NCBI GenBank assembly: GCA_015069165.1
Contig: SVJD01000013.1
Location: forward strand, 1-48,589
Direction: 5' to 3'
Length of the DNA stretch: 48,589 bases
Source of the DNA: Oscillospiraceae bacterium
Lineage (GTDB): Bacteria; Bacillota; Clostridia; UBA1212; UBA1255
Below are positions 26,666 to 36,085 of this stretch, piece by piece. Under the pieces are notes generated by a model. That model had not been told where the DNA came from. It made no database searches and saw nothing but the letters and a program-made list of their open reading frames with translations. The position numbers and the translations under genes were made by a program. Positions within the stretch are counted from its first letter, which is position 1. Each line of letters opens with the position of its first letter.

Positions 26666-28249
26666 ATGAGTAATATAAATGCTGAAGTTAACAGAAGAAG
26701 AACATTTGCGATTATTTCGCACCCGGATGCCGGTAAAACCACAATGACTGAGAAATTGCTCCTTTACGGAGGTGCGATTCGATTGGCCGGTTCGGTAAAG
26801 GCGAGAAAAACCTCAAAGCACGCGGTTTCAGACTGGATGGAGATTGAAAAACAAAGAGGTATTTCAGTTACATCTTCTGTTTTGCAATTTGAATATAACA
26901 ATTATTGCATAAATATATTAGATACACCGGGACACCAGGATTTCTCGGAGGATACTTACAGAACGCTCATGGCGGCGGATAGTGCGGTAATGCTTATTGA
27001 CGGTGCGAAAGGTGTCGAGGCGCAGACAATAAAGCTTTTCCATGTTTGTAAAATGAGAGGAATACCGATATTTACTTTTGTAAACAAGATGGACAGAGCT
27101 GCGCGCAATCCTTTTGAGCTCATACAAGAAATTGAAGATGTATTGGGCATAACTTCATATCCTATGAACTGGCCTATAGGTACGGACGGAGATTTTAAGG
27201 GAATTTACAACCGCCGCAAAAAGTGCGTAGAGCTTTTTGAAGGAGGTAACCACGGACAAAGCCAAGTCGGAATTGTAGAGGGTGACGTTGATGACCCTGC
27301 TTTGGCAGAGCTTTTGGGAGATTATTATCATGACAGACTTGCAGAGGAAATCACTTTGCTCGATATGGCAGGTGAAGAACTTGATGAGGAAAAAGTTCGC
27401 AGAGGTCAGCTTACTCCTGTTTTCTTCGGTTCTGCCATGACAAACTTTGGCGTAGAAACTTTCTTGAATGCGTTTATAAATATGGCACCGTGTCCTCAAC
27501 CTCAAATGGCAGGAGAAGAAATTATTGAGCCTGAAAAAAATGCATTTACCGGTTTTGTATTTAAAATTCAGGCAAACATGAACCCGGCGCACAGAGACAG
27601 ACTTGCGTTTTTGAGAATTTGCTCCGGTGAATTTGAAAAAGGTATGGAGGCGTGGCACACAAGATTGGGAAGAAAAATCCGTTTGTCACAGCCTACTCAA
27701 TTTATGGCGCAGGAAAGAACCATTATAGATAATGCTTATGCAGGCGATATAATAGGACTTTTTGACCCCGGAATATTTAACATAGGTGATACACTCACAT
27801 TAAACAGACCGGATTTGAAATTTGACAAGATTCCTACTTTCCCGTCGGAACATTTCGCACGTATACAGTTTGCAGACTCTATGAAACGTAAACAGTTCCA
27901 AAAGGGTATGACGCAGCTTGCAGAAGAAGGCGCCATTCAGATATTTAAACAAATAGATATCGGTGTGGAAACTTTAATCGTAGGCGCGGTAGGTGTTTTA
28001 CAGTTTGAAGTTTTAGAGCACAGATTGAAAAATGAGTACGGAGTTTCTGTAGTAATGCAAACATTGCCGTATCATTATGCAAGATGGATAACCAGCAGCG
28101 GTGATCCGAGAAACCTTACTTTGACAAGCTCAACTTTGATTGCAGAAGATACAGATGGCGCGTATGTATTGCTGTTCGAAAACGAGTGGGCAATCGATTG
28201 GGCTTGCGATAAAAACAAAGGTCTTGAGCTTAAGCAATTTAAAAATTAA
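26666..28249 (+). CDS. prfC: Peptide chain release factor 3
   Basis: A translational GTPase of 527 residues that recycles RF1/RF2 after termination. GTPase motifs are HPDAGKTTMTEKLL (G1, near 19), RGISVTSS (G2), DTPGHQDF (G3) and NKMD (G4). The following domains match RF3 rather than EF-G: CSGEFEKGMEAWH, FPSEHFARI and VGAVGVLQFEVLEHRLKNEY. The start at 26666 has AAAGGCAGG upstream. RF3 is dispensable in many bacteria and absent from some Bacillota. Confidence 0.96.
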   Translation: MSNINAEVNRRRTFAIISHPDAGKTTMTEKLLLYGGAIRLAGSVKARKTSKHAVSDWMEIEKQRGISVTSSVLQFEYNNYCINILDTPGHQDFSEDTYRTLMAADSAVMLIDGAKGVEAQTIKLFHVCKMRGIPIFTFVNKMDRAARNPFELIQEIEDVLGITSYPMNWPIGTDGDFKGIYNRRKKCVELFEGGNHGQSQVGIVEGDVDDPALAELLGDYYHDRLAEEITLLDMAGEELDEEKVRRGQLTPVFFGSAMTNFGVETFLNAFINMAPCPQPQMAGEEIIEPEKNAFTGFVFKIQANMNPAHRDRLAFLRICSGEFEKGMEAWHTRLGRKIRLSQPTQFMAQERTIIDNAYAGDIIGLFDPGIFNIGDTLTLNRPDLKFDKIPTFPSEHFARIQFADSMKRKQFQKGMTQLAEEGAIQIFKQIDIGVETLIVGAVGVLQFEVLEHRLKNEYGVSVVMQTLPYHYARWITSSGDPRNLTLTSSTLIAEDTDGAYVLLFENEWAIDWACDKNKGLELKQFKN

Positions 28250-28275
28250 CGATTGCCGGGAAAGCTTTTTTATCC

Positions 28276-28304
28276 TTGCGGCATAGCGGCCTTTGTGATA
28301 TACT
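28276..28304 (+). promoter_or_regulatory. Promoter of the murA-walJ-rlmH-ispE operon
   Basis: TTGCGG (28276-28281) and TATACT (28299-28304) are 17 bases apart with TG at 28296-28297 giving an extended -10. About 50 bases of leader follow. Confidence 0.7.
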
Positions 28305-28362
28305 ACTTTAAGTTACAGGGATCGCAAAAAGCGAAACAAAACATTTCGGAGTGGTGTTTAAT

Positions 28363-29640
28363 TTGTGTAAATTTATGATAACCGGCGGACCTAAGTTAAA
28401 AGGGGAGTTAACAGTAAGCGGCAGCAAAAACGCCGTATTGCCCATTATTTGTGCAACAGTGTTAGCCGAAGGTCCGTGTGTAATAGAAAATATTCCCGAT
28501 ATTGCTGATGTTCAATCTATGTTGGATATCTTAAAAACATTAGGAGCTAAAGTAGAAAAAATAGATAAAACAACTTTTAAAATAGATACTGCAAACATCA
28601 ATACTCACGAGGCGACTTTTGATTTGGTAAGCAAATTAAGAGGCTCATATTATTTGATGGGAGCATTTTTGGGCAGATTCGGTAAAGCTGTTGTTTCTTT
28701 GCCCGGAGGCTGTAAACTCGGAACAAGACCTATCGACCAACACTTAAAAGGTTTCCAGGCTTTGGGTGTTGAAATAGAAGAAGGTTACGGTAAAGTTACA
28801 GCGAAAACTTATGATGAACAAGGCTTGATGTATGCCAATAACATTTATCTTGATGTTGTTTCCGTAGGTGCAACGATAAATTTGATGTTAGCCGCATGTA
28901 AAGCAGCAGGTCAGACGATAATAGAAAACTGTGCCAGAGAGCCTCACGTAGTAGATGTTGCAAACTTTTTGAACTCTATGGGAGCAAAAATCAGAGGAGC
29001 AGGTACAGATATCATAAAAATCACAGGTGTTCCGGTTTTACACGGAGTTGAAATGTATTCTGTAATACCGGATCAAATTGAAGCAGGTACATATATGATT
29101 GCGGCGGCGGCAACAGGCGGCGAAGTTACAGTGAAAAATATCATTCCGCGCCACCAAGAGTCGCTCACAGCTAAACTTCAGGAAATGAATGTAGGAGTGG
29201 AAGAAGGAGAGGATTGGATTCGTATATATGATAACGGACCTATACAGGCAGCAAATGTTAAGACTTTGCCTTATCCCGGATTCCCCACAGATATGCAACC
29301 TCAAATAACTGTACTTCTTTCTTTGGCAGAAGGTACAAGTAAAATTGTGGAAAGTGTAACGGATTTCCGTTTCCAATATACAGAGGAACTTAAAAGAATG
29401 GGCGCAGATATTACCGTAAACGGTAAGATGGCCATGGTTTCAGGGCCTAAAAAGCTTAAAGGAATGAATGTTCAAGCTCCTGACCTTCGAGGCGGTGCGG
29501 CACTTATAATAGGTGCTTTGGCTGCAGAGGGTGATACCATGATTCAAGATGTACAATTTATTGACAGAGGTTACGATGATATTGTGGGAAAACTTCGAAG
29601 TGTAGGCGCTCAAATTGAACGCATAGAGGATGAAGACTGA
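28363..29640 (+). CDS. murA: UDP-N-acetylglucosamine 1-carboxyvinyltransferase
   Basis: Catalyses the first committed step of peptidoglycan synthesis, moving enolpyruvate from PEP to UDP-GlcNAc. I choose TTG at 28363, which gives MCKFMITGG, the usual MurA start, behind CGGAG at 28347-28351. In-frame GTGs at 28351 and 28354 overlap that site, and an ATG at 28375 would shorten the first strand. Motifs are the substrate-binding SGSKNAVLPI (19-28) and the active-site loop PGGCKLGTRPIDQHL with Cys117, the residue alkylated by fosfomycin. Length (425) is normal. It leads an operon with walJ, rlmH and ispE, whose genes are two bases apart or overlap. Confidence 0.95.
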   Translation: MCKFMITGGPKLKGELTVSGSKNAVLPIICATVLAEGPCVIENIPDIADVQSMLDILKTLGAKVEKIDKTTFKIDTANINTHEATFDLVSKLRGSYYLMGAFLGRFGKAVVSLPGGCKLGTRPIDQHLKGFQALGVEIEEGYGKVTAKTYDEQGLMYANNIYLDVVSVGATINLMLAACKAAGQTIIENCAREPHVVDVANFLNSMGAKIRGAGTDIIKITGVPVLHGVEMYSVIPDQIEAGTYMIAAAATGGEVTVKNIIPRHQESLTAKLQEMNVGVEEGEDWIRIYDNGPIQAANVKTLPYPGFPTDMQPQITVLLSLAEGTSKIVESVTDFRFQYTEELKRMGADITVNGKMAMVSGPKKLKGMNVQAPDLRGGAALIIGALAAEGDTMIQDVQFIDRGYDDIVGKLRSVGAQIERIEDED

Positions 29641-29642
29641 AA

Positions 29643-30431
29643 ATGATAAAATTCTGTAGCCTTTACAGCGGCAGCAGCGGAAACAGTATATATTTTGGAA
29701 CAGAACAGACTCATATTTTGATTGATGCAGGCGTTAGCGGTGCTCGTATTACAAAGGCTTTACAAGCAATAGATGTAAAGCCGGAGGCTGTCGGCGCAAT
29801 TTTAATAACACACGAACATTCCGACCATACTATAGGGGCCGGAATTTTTTCGCGCAAATACGGAGTGCCTATTTATGCAAGGGAAAAAACATGGAAGGCT
29901 ATGCGCAGGGATTTGGGCAAATTAGCTGATGAAAATATAGTAATTATTGACAAAGAGAATTTTACGGTGGGTGACGTTAAAGTCTGCAATTATTCAATTC
30001 CCCACGATGCGGCAGACCCCGTAGCCTATACTTTTTATACAAACAACAAAAAAGTTGCCATAGCAACGGACATAGGGTGCATAACGGAAGATATTTGCAA
30101 AAATGTTTTGGGCAGCGATATTGCATTGATAGAATCAAATCATGATATAAGAATGCTTCAAAACAGCCGTTATCCGTGGCATTTAAAGCAAAGGATTTTA
30201 AGCGATCACGGTCATTTGTCGAACGCAGGTGCGGCAGCATTTATTACAGAATTGGCAAAAAGCGGTACAAGGCATATATATATGGGCCATTTGAGCCGGG
30301 AAAATAACTATCCGGAGCTTGTAATGAATACTGCCAAATGTGCTTTGTCACAGTGCGGTTTTGATGTTGAGAAAGATGTACATATTTGTGTGGCATCGAG
30401 AGAACATTACAGTGAGGTAACAGAAATATGA
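29643..30431 (+). CDS. walJ: MBL-fold metallohydrolase, WalJ/YycJ family
   Basis: A 262-residue metallo-beta-lactamase-fold enzyme. The metal motif is THEHSDH, with further ligands in IPHDAADP and HLSREN. The opening SLYSGSSGNSIYF, KYGVPIYAREKTWKAM and ESNHDIRMLQNSRYPW, LSDHGHLSN are close to B. subtilis YycJ/WalJ, a putative exonuclease linked to DNA repair coordination with division. In Bacillota yycJ often lies near rlmH, as here. The gene starts two bases after murA and its stop overlaps the rlmH start (ATGA). Confidence 0.9.
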   Translation: MIKFCSLYSGSSGNSIYFGTEQTHILIDAGVSGARITKALQAIDVKPEAVGAILITHEHSDHTIGAGIFSRKYGVPIYAREKTWKAMRRDLGKLADENIVIIDKENFTVGDVKVCNYSIPHDAADPVAYTFYTNNKKVAIATDIGCITEDICKNVLGSDIALIESNHDIRMLQNSRYPWHLKQRILSDHGHLSNAGAAAFITELAKSGTRHIYMGHLSRENNYPELVMNTAKCALSQCGFDVEKDVHICVASREHYSEVTEI

Positions 30432-30892
30432 TGCGTTTTTATATTATAGGTGTTGGAAAAATTAAAGAAACTTATATGCAACAGGCTATAGCAGATTATG
30501 TAAAGAGATTGTCAAAATATGTGAAAATTGACATTATTGAAGTTCCGGAGGATAACAGTCCGAAAGAGGGAAAACGCATTGAAAAAGAAGGACAAATGCT
30601 GTTGAAAAAAATTCCGGCGGGAAGTGTAGTTGTGGCTCTTGATTTGCACGGCAAGCAATTAAACTCGGAAAAGCTTGCAGAGTATATAAGCAGCAAAACC
30701 GTGACGGGAAAGTCTGATTTTGTTTTTGTAATAGGCGGTTCTGACGGAATTTCTTCGGAAATTACTTCTCGTGCTGATTTGAGATTATGTTTATCCCCTA
30801 TGACTTTTACCCACCAAATGACGAGGCTTATAATAGCAGAGCAATTATACAGAGCAATGAAAATTAACAACGGAGAACAGTACCATAAATGA
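30428..30892 (+). CDS. rlmH: 23S rRNA (pseudouridine-1915 N3) methyltransferase
   Basis: A small SPOUT-class enzyme of 154 residues that methylates helix 69 of 23S rRNA. Conserved features are GKIKETYMQQAIADYVKRLS near the start, the SAM-binding knot around VFVIGGSDG (residues about 99-107), and the C-terminal LSPMTFTHQMTRLIIAEQLYRA. The length is standard. The start could be 30428 or the next codon (also ATG, 30431); both lie behind GAGG. The stop overlaps the ispE start. Confidence 0.96.
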   Translation: MMRFYIIGVGKIKETYMQQAIADYVKRLSKYVKIDIIEVPEDNSPKEGKRIEKEGQMLLKKIPAGSVVVALDLHGKQLNSEKLAEYISSKTVTGKSDFVFVIGGSDGISSEITSRADLRLCLSPMTFTHQMTRLIIAEQLYRAMKINNGEQYHK

Positions 30893-31782
30893 AGAATGTA
30901 ACGATAAAAGCATATTGTAAAATAAATATATCACTTGATATAAAGGGCTTGCGTGAAGACGGAAAACACGGAGTGGATATGGTTATGCAGACTTTGCCTT
31001 TGCATGATGTAATAGAAATGAAAAAAATCCCGTCAGATAATAAAGAAATAGTATTAAAATCAAATGCTGAGTGGGTACCTACCAACAGTAAAAATACGGC
31101 ATATAAAGCTGCGGAGCTTTTAGTGAAAAATTTTGCGAAAATTGATAGCGGCACTGAAATTTTCATAGACAAAAAGGTGCCGGGATGCGGCGGATTGGGA
31201 GGTAGCAGTGCAGATGCGGCAGGTGTTCTTCTCGGAATGAATAAATTGTTTGATTTGGGACTTTCTGTGGAAGAATTACAAGAGTACGGGGCGCAAATCG
31301 GCGCGGATGTTCCGTTTTTAATCAGATACGGAGCTGCAATAGCTACGGGAACGGGAACTACACTTGAATATGTTGAGCCTTTAAAAGAGGGGATTTTACT
31401 TTTGGTAAATTCAGGAGCAGAGGTGTCTACCGCAGAGGCGTATAAAACATACGACGAATTGGAAAAGAACGGTAAAATTCCGTCGGAGGCACATCAATCG
31501 GCAAGAGAAACTGCAAATGCAATGAAAATCGGACTTGATGCACTTGTTGGAAAGACTAAAAATGTTTTGGAGTATCCGGCGTTTTGTTTGCAGCCTGAGA
31601 TAGAAAACATTAAAAAAGAAATTGAGGAAACGGGTGCGGCAGTTTCGATGATGTCGGGAAGCGGTGCGACAGTTTTCGGCATATTCAGGAAAAAAGATCA
31701 AGAGAAAGCATTGGCGGCTCAAAAAGTTTTTGAATCGCGCGGTTGGTTTACGTATATATGCGATTTTGAAAATTTTGAATAA
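30889..31782 (+). CDS. ispE: 4-diphosphocytidyl-2-C-methyl-D-erythritol kinase
   Basis: A GHMP kinase of the non-mevalonate (MEP) isoprenoid pathway. The 297 residues begin IKAYCKINISLDIKG (substrate-binding strand) and contain the ATP loop VPGCGGLGGSSADAAG and the C-terminal MMSGSGATVFGIF. One difference from the usual family pattern is GVDMVMQTLPLHD, which matches the known 'M..V.L.D' segment well. It overlaps rlmH by four bases (ATGA) and ends 42 bases before cls. Confidence 0.94.
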   Translation: MKNVTIKAYCKINISLDIKGLREDGKHGVDMVMQTLPLHDVIEMKKIPSDNKEIVLKSNAEWVPTNSKNTAYKAAELLVKNFAKIDSGTEIFIDKKVPGCGGLGGSSADAAGVLLGMNKLFDLGLSVEELQEYGAQIGADVPFLIRYGAAIATGTGTTLEYVEPLKEGILLLVNSGAEVSTAEAYKTYDELEKNGKIPSEAHQSARETANAMKIGLDALVGKTKNVLEYPAFCLQPEIENIKKEIEETGAAVSMMSGSGATVFGIFRKKDQEKALAAQKVFESRGWFTYICDFENFE

Positions 31783-31793
31783 AGGGGTATACT
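31765..31793 (+). promoter_or_regulatory. Possible promoter of cls
   Basis: TTTGAA (31765-31770) and TATACT (31788-31793) are 17 bases apart at the very end of ispE, before the strong AGGAGGG of cls. The -35 is weak, so read-through from the murA operon is equally possible. Confidence 0.45.
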
Positions 31794-31824
31794 ACGCACT
31801 AATCGATAAGAGGAGGGCAGTATC

Positions 31825-33459
31825 TTGGCAAAGAAAAGTAAACACGTCGATATTGACAGGACAGAAGATATCAAAAGAATAAAACAACAATTGCAAAAAA
31901 GACCGAAAAGAAGAAAAGCTGATATGAAAAGGCTTATTATAGCGGCGAGTATTTTTGCGTTGCAGCTTGTTTTTCTTATATGGGCTTTGTACAGAATGAA
32001 TGCTTTTGTGTTGACTTCGTATATTATTTGCCAGTTGGTTGGAGCTGTTGCGGTTGTGGGTATTGTTCTGAACCGCAAAAATCCTTCTTATAAAATTGCG
32101 TGGATTGCAGTTATATTGCTTGTTCCGGTTTTGGGACTTGTTTTTTATATAATGTGGGGGCGCGGCAGTTATCCGAATAAAATAAAAAAGGTTTTGCCGG
32201 AAATTGCTCAAATGACGGTGCCGCTTTACAGACACAGCAAAGAAACGGAGAAGCAGTTGGAAAGGTTGCATCCGAATCAAGAGCGAATAATGCGTTATTT
32301 GCATAATGCGGGATTCCCCGTTTACAAAGAAACTGCCGTAACATATTTTGAAATGGGGGATACGTTTTTTCCTGCGCTTATAGAGGATATAAAAAAAGCT
32401 AAAAAATTTATATTTTTAGAATTTTATATTTTGTCCGAGGGCGATTTGTGGCAAGAAATTTACAGTGTTCTCAAACAAAAAGTAGCAGAGGGTGTAGAAA
32501 TTCGCATTTTATATGACGATTTTGGTTGTATAACGTGTTTGCCTAAGCAATTCGACAAAGACCTTAACAGCATTGGAATTAAAACAGCGTCTTTTAACAG
32601 AATAAAACCTGTGGTGAATAATTTCTATATGAATTACAGAAATCATCAGAAAATTTGCGTTATTGACGGAAATATCGGTTATACGGGCGGAGCTAACATT
32701 GCCGATGAATATATAAATAAGGTTAATGCTTTCGGGCTTTGGAAAGATACCGGTGTCAGATTGGCAGGCAGAGGTGTGTGGAGTCTTACTGTGAATTTCT
32801 TGCAAATGTGGAAATATTCTTCATACAGCAAAAAAGTTGAGACGAAAGAAGAATATACTCGTTTTGCTCCCGGTGAAACCTTCTGTGCGAAACAAGCTGA
32901 TGCAAGAGGTTTTGTACAACCATTTGCGGATGGACCTTTAAGAACGCCGGGGGATAATGAAGCAGAGGGGCTTTATATTCAAATGATAAATTCCGCAAAA
33001 AAATACATATATATTACTACTCCGTATCTTGTACCTGATAACGAAATGCTTTTGGCTTTGAGAATGGCGGCGCAAAGCGGTGTAGATGTGCGTTTGATTA
33101 CGCCGGGAATCGGAGATAAGGGGTATGTGCACCTTGTAACACAGTCGTATTATGGTTTTTTGATGTCGGCAGGAGTTAAGATTTATGAATATATTCCGGG
33201 ATTCATTCATGCCAAAAGTGTTGTTTCGGACGATGAAATGGCTGTTGTAGGTACTGTAAATATGGATTTCAGGTCGTTTTACTTGCATTTTGAAAACGGT
33301 GTATGGATGTGCGGGAACAAAGCCGTTCACGACGTAAAAAATGATTTCATAAATACATTGGAATATTGTGAGAAAATTGATTATAATAAATGGTGTAAAA
33401 GACCTTGGTACAAAAAAGCGGCACAGGGTTTTTTAAGATTGTTTGCACCTTTGTTATAA
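31825..33459 (+). CDS. cls: Cardiolipin synthase (phospholipase D type)
   Basis: A membrane enzyme of 544 residues that joins two phosphatidylglycerols into cardiolipin. It starts with TTG at 31825, seven bases after AGGAGGG. A basic N-terminal segment rich in Lys/Arg precedes two or three membrane helices (about 34-115). Two HKD motifs define the active site: NHQKICVIDGNIGYTGGANI and HAKSVVSDDEMAVVGTVNMD. Downstream, the next gene starts 20 bases later, so cls and the sigma-like membrane protein are likely expressed together. Confidence 0.93.
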   Translation: MAKKSKHVDIDRTEDIKRIKQQLQKRPKRRKADMKRLIIAASIFALQLVFLIWALYRMNAFVLTSYIICQLVGAVAVVGIVLNRKNPSYKIAWIAVILLVPVLGLVFYIMWGRGSYPNKIKKVLPEIAQMTVPLYRHSKETEKQLERLHPNQERIMRYLHNAGFPVYKETAVTYFEMGDTFFPALIEDIKKAKKFIFLEFYILSEGDLWQEIYSVLKQKVAEGVEIRILYDDFGCITCLPKQFDKDLNSIGIKTASFNRIKPVVNNFYMNYRNHQKICVIDGNIGYTGGANIADEYINKVNAFGLWKDTGVRLAGRGVWSLTVNFLQMWKYSSYSKKVETKEEYTRFAPGETFCAKQADARGFVQPFADGPLRTPGDNEAEGLYIQMINSAKKYIYITTPYLVPDNEMLLALRMAAQSGVDVRLITPGIGDKGYVHLVTQSYYGFLMSAGVKIYEYIPGFIHAKSVVSDDEMAVVGTVNMDFRSFYLHFENGVWMCGNKAVHDVKNDFINTLEYCEKIDYNKWCKRPWYKKAAQGFLRLFAPLL

Positions 33460-33479
33460 GAAGGAGATATTAGGTTGTT

Positions 33480-35081
33480 ATGGAATTGGTTTACTTAATT
33501 GCTAAAGAGCACGCAAATGGAGAAGTTGAGCGAAAAGCTCTTAAAGAGTTATACGAAATGTACAAGGCTCCTTTTTATTTCGTGGCTTTCGGTATGTTAC
33601 AAAATGACAAGAAAGCAAAACTTGCGGCGGCAGAAGCTTTTAAAAGAATTCAAGAATCGGCATATCGTTTTGATGAATCCCTTAATGCGCAGTATTGGTT
33701 TTTTGATGTGCTTTATACTTTGTGTGCAAATGCTTCGGGGACAATTGATTCTTCTGCGGAATGTTATATTAAAATATGCACTGAACTTACGGCGAGCGAA
33801 ATTGCTTCAATTACGGGTAAAAAGAATTCAGAAGAAAAAAAGATACTTGCAAATGAAGAAAATATTAAACGTGCAGAGGAAAATTTATTACAAGGTGCAC
33901 CGGAGTATTGGGAGTACGTAGCAGGAAACGAAAGTACGGGTTTTGAGGAAATTTCAGAAAAAGAGCGCAATAAAACAGAAAAAGAAAAAACAATACAAAA
34001 GCGTATTTTTAATTTTAAGAGAACGATTGCTATTGTGTTGGTAGTTGTGGTTGCCTGCGCGGCAGTAACTATAGGAGCAATACTTATAACCAAAAAATTC
34101 GGCAGCGATGTTGATAAAAACGCGGTACACGAGGACATCGTTTTGCAGTTTAACAACAGTATTGCGGCGGCTGAGCTTAACGGGGATGTTTATTATTGCG
34201 GCGAGGATGCCATATATAAATATGATACGGCATCTAAAAAGAGCAGTAAAATTTCCGATGATTTTGCAAAGGAAATTTTAAGTGACGGCACATATATCTA
34301 TTACAGGAATAATGCTGACGGGCACATGTACAGGATTGATGCAGACGGCAGCAACAAAACTTCTCTTTGCGATAAGCCCGGTGTGGCAATGAGTATTTAT
34401 AAGGGCGAAGTTTATTTTTCAAGCGGCGAGGGTATATATAAAATTCCTGTCAGCGGTGCAGAGTTTTCTCAAGCTGAATTGCTCCTTGACATATCGAACG
34501 ACGATAACTTGTATTGCGTGGATATGGAAGTGCACAGTTCGGGTAAAGTGTTTTTTGCGGCAGGAATAGGCAAGGGCGTTCACTGTATTACAGATTTTAA
34601 GGGGACTCCTTCGTTAGAGGGGATTTTTGCGGATGAAGTTTATACTTTGAAATCAGACGGAGACAAGTTATATTTCGATTGCAAAGAAGCTTCGGGAAAG
34701 ATACTTCTTTATTGTTTTGATATTAAAGAATATAATAATAGCGAAAACACACAGAGGGTTTTACCCACAGTGATAACTGATGCTTCAGGTAAAAACATTG
34801 AGCTTGTGACAGGTTCTTTTGAAGTGAATAACGGTAAGATATATTTCGCAGGAGAGGAAAATGGCGTTTCGGCAATATATGTGTTGGGCGAGGATAAAAA
34901 TCCGATAAAAGTTACGGAAATTCCGAAAAACGAAGCAAATGCGCGAAAAAAACTTGTAATCAGTGATTTGCATATTTTTGAGGGTAGTATTTACTATTTC
35001 TGCTCCGACGGAAAGGCCGGCGGGGACAGAGCATTTTTCGAGTATAATATGAATAGTAATACAACAAACAGAATTTTTTGA
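33480..35081 (+). CDS. ECF-sigma-like N-terminus fused via one membrane helix to an extracellular beta-propeller
   Basis: A 533-residue protein with an unusual layout. Residues about 20-84 (KELYEMYKAPFYFVAFGM..AFKRIQESAYRFD) read like region 2 of an ECF sigma factor. Residues 101-137 (ELTASEIASITG..IKRAEENLL) keep the spacing of a sigma region 4 helix-turn-helix, though degenerate. Lys/Glu-rich residues 155-180 lead to one membrane helix (182-204). Residues about 225-533 are repeating units with the pattern DVYYCGEDAIYKYD, TYIYYRNNADGHMYRID, EVYFSSGEGIYKI, typical of DUF5050-like propellers on the outer face. It could be a membrane-tethered transcription regulator or a protein that has reused a sigma fold. 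GGAG lies 13 bases before ATG. cls lies upstream and a lipid kinase gene downstream. Confidence 0.8.
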   Translation: MELVYLIAKEHANGEVERKALKELYEMYKAPFYFVAFGMLQNDKKAKLAAAEAFKRIQESAYRFDESLNAQYWFFDVLYTLCANASGTIDSSAECYIKICTELTASEIASITGKKNSEEKKILANEENIKRAEENLLQGAPEYWEYVAGNESTGFEEISEKERNKTEKEKTIQKRIFNFKRTIAIVLVVVVACAAVTIGAILITKKFGSDVDKNAVHEDIVLQFNNSIAAAELNGDVYYCGEDAIYKYDTASKKSSKISDDFAKEILSDGTYIYYRNNADGHMYRIDADGSNKTSLCDKPGVAMSIYKGEVYFSSGEGIYKIPVSGAEFSQAELLLDISNDDNLYCVDMEVHSSGKVFFAAGIGKGVHCITDFKGTPSLEGIFADEVYTLKSDGDKLYFDCKEASGKILLYCFDIKEYNNSENTQRVLPTVITDASGKNIELVTGSFEVNNGKIYFAGEENGVSAIYVLGEDKNPIKVTEIPKNEANARKKLVISDLHIFEGSIYYFCSDGKAGGDRAFFEYNMNSNTTNRIF

Positions 35082-35098
35082 AGTTGAGGGATTGAACG

Positions 35099-36085
35099 AT
35101 GAAGGGACTATTTATTATTAATCCGTCTTCGGGGAAACAAGTGAATCAAGGAAAAGCGATTCAGGCGGCTGCAGAGTTACTTACAGACGGCGTAATAGAG
35201 GAAGCAACTTTTTTTTACACCAGAGCGAAAGATGATGCTAAAAACAGAACAATTCAAGCAAGCCGAGAAGATTATGATTTTGTTGTGGCAGTGGGAGGAG
35301 ACGGCACGGTAAACGAGGTCGTAGCAGGTCTTTATTTAAGCAAAAGCAAAATGCCGTTGGCAATTTTCCCTTCGGGAACGGTAAATGACTTTGCTACATC
35401 TGTGGGAATTACACCTACTGTTACAAATTTGTATTATCTTATAAAAGATTTTAATGTATTGCCTACTGATATAGGCTGTTTTAATGAGAAACAGTATTTT
35501 CTGAATGTTGCTGCCGGCGGTATTTTGTCGGATGTTGCGCATAGTGTCAGTGTCGAATCAAAAACTTTGTTGGGCAAAACTGCGTATATCACAAACGGAG
35601 TGAAAAAAATTGCAGAGAAAGGCTTTAAAACAACGAGATTACTTTTTGAAATTGACGGAAAAAGAGAAGAAATTGATGTGTATTTCTTTATATTTGCAAA
35701 TTCAAAGAGTGTCGGAGGTTTTTCAAAAATTTGCGCAGATGCTAAAATAAATGACGGATATATGGATTTGTGTATAGTTAAGTCATTGGATGTAATGAAT
35801 GCACTTCCGGTGTTTACAGCAGTTCTTGACGGTTCGCTCAAGAATAATAAACAAGTCGAATATCGTCAGGCAAGAGATGTAAAAATTTTTGCTACTGACG
35901 AAAGCGAAGAATTTCACCTTGATTGCGACGGTGAATATGCGGGAGAGTTACCGCTTCATGTTGAAGTTTTGCAAGCTGCCGTAAATTTGCTTTTACCTAC
36001 CGAAAGCCGTAAAACAAAACAAATCGTTGCATCGACTGATGAAGCTGAAAAATATTTAATCAGCGACTTTAATAAGTTTATTTGA
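35099..36085 (+). CDS. Diacylglycerol/lipid kinase, YegS/DagK family
   Basis: A 328-residue soluble kinase that probably phosphorylates diacylglycerol or a related lipid for phospholipid recycling. The start LFIINPSSGK and the nucleotide loop VAVGGDGTVNEVVAG (about 62-76) with IFPSGTVNDFA are family hallmarks. DCDGEYAGELPLHVEV closes the second domain. It follows the propeller protein by 17 bases in the cls direction, so three membrane-lipid-related genes lie in a row. The last 30 bases overlap the convergent metallophosphoesterase gene. Confidence 0.92.
   Translation: MKGLFIINPSSGKQVNQGKAIQAAAELLTDGVIEEATFFYTRAKDDAKNRTIQASREDYDFVVAVGGDGTVNEVVAGLYLSKSKMPLAIFPSGTVNDFATSVGITPTVTNLYYLIKDFNVLPTDIGCFNEKQYFLNVAAGGILSDVAHSVSVESKTLLGKTAYITNGVKKIAEKGFKTTRLLFEIDGKREEIDVYFFIFANSKSVGGFSKICADAKINDGYMDLCIVKSLDVMNALPVFTAVLDGSLKNNKQVEYRQARDVKIFATDESEEFHLDCDGEYAGELPLHVEVLQAAVNLLLPTESRKTKQIVASTDEAEKYLISDFNKFI

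Noticed and set aside
28250-28290. Terminator after prfC
   Set aside because: A TGCCG/CGGCA pairing exists but there is no T run after it and the right arm overlaps the murA promoter.
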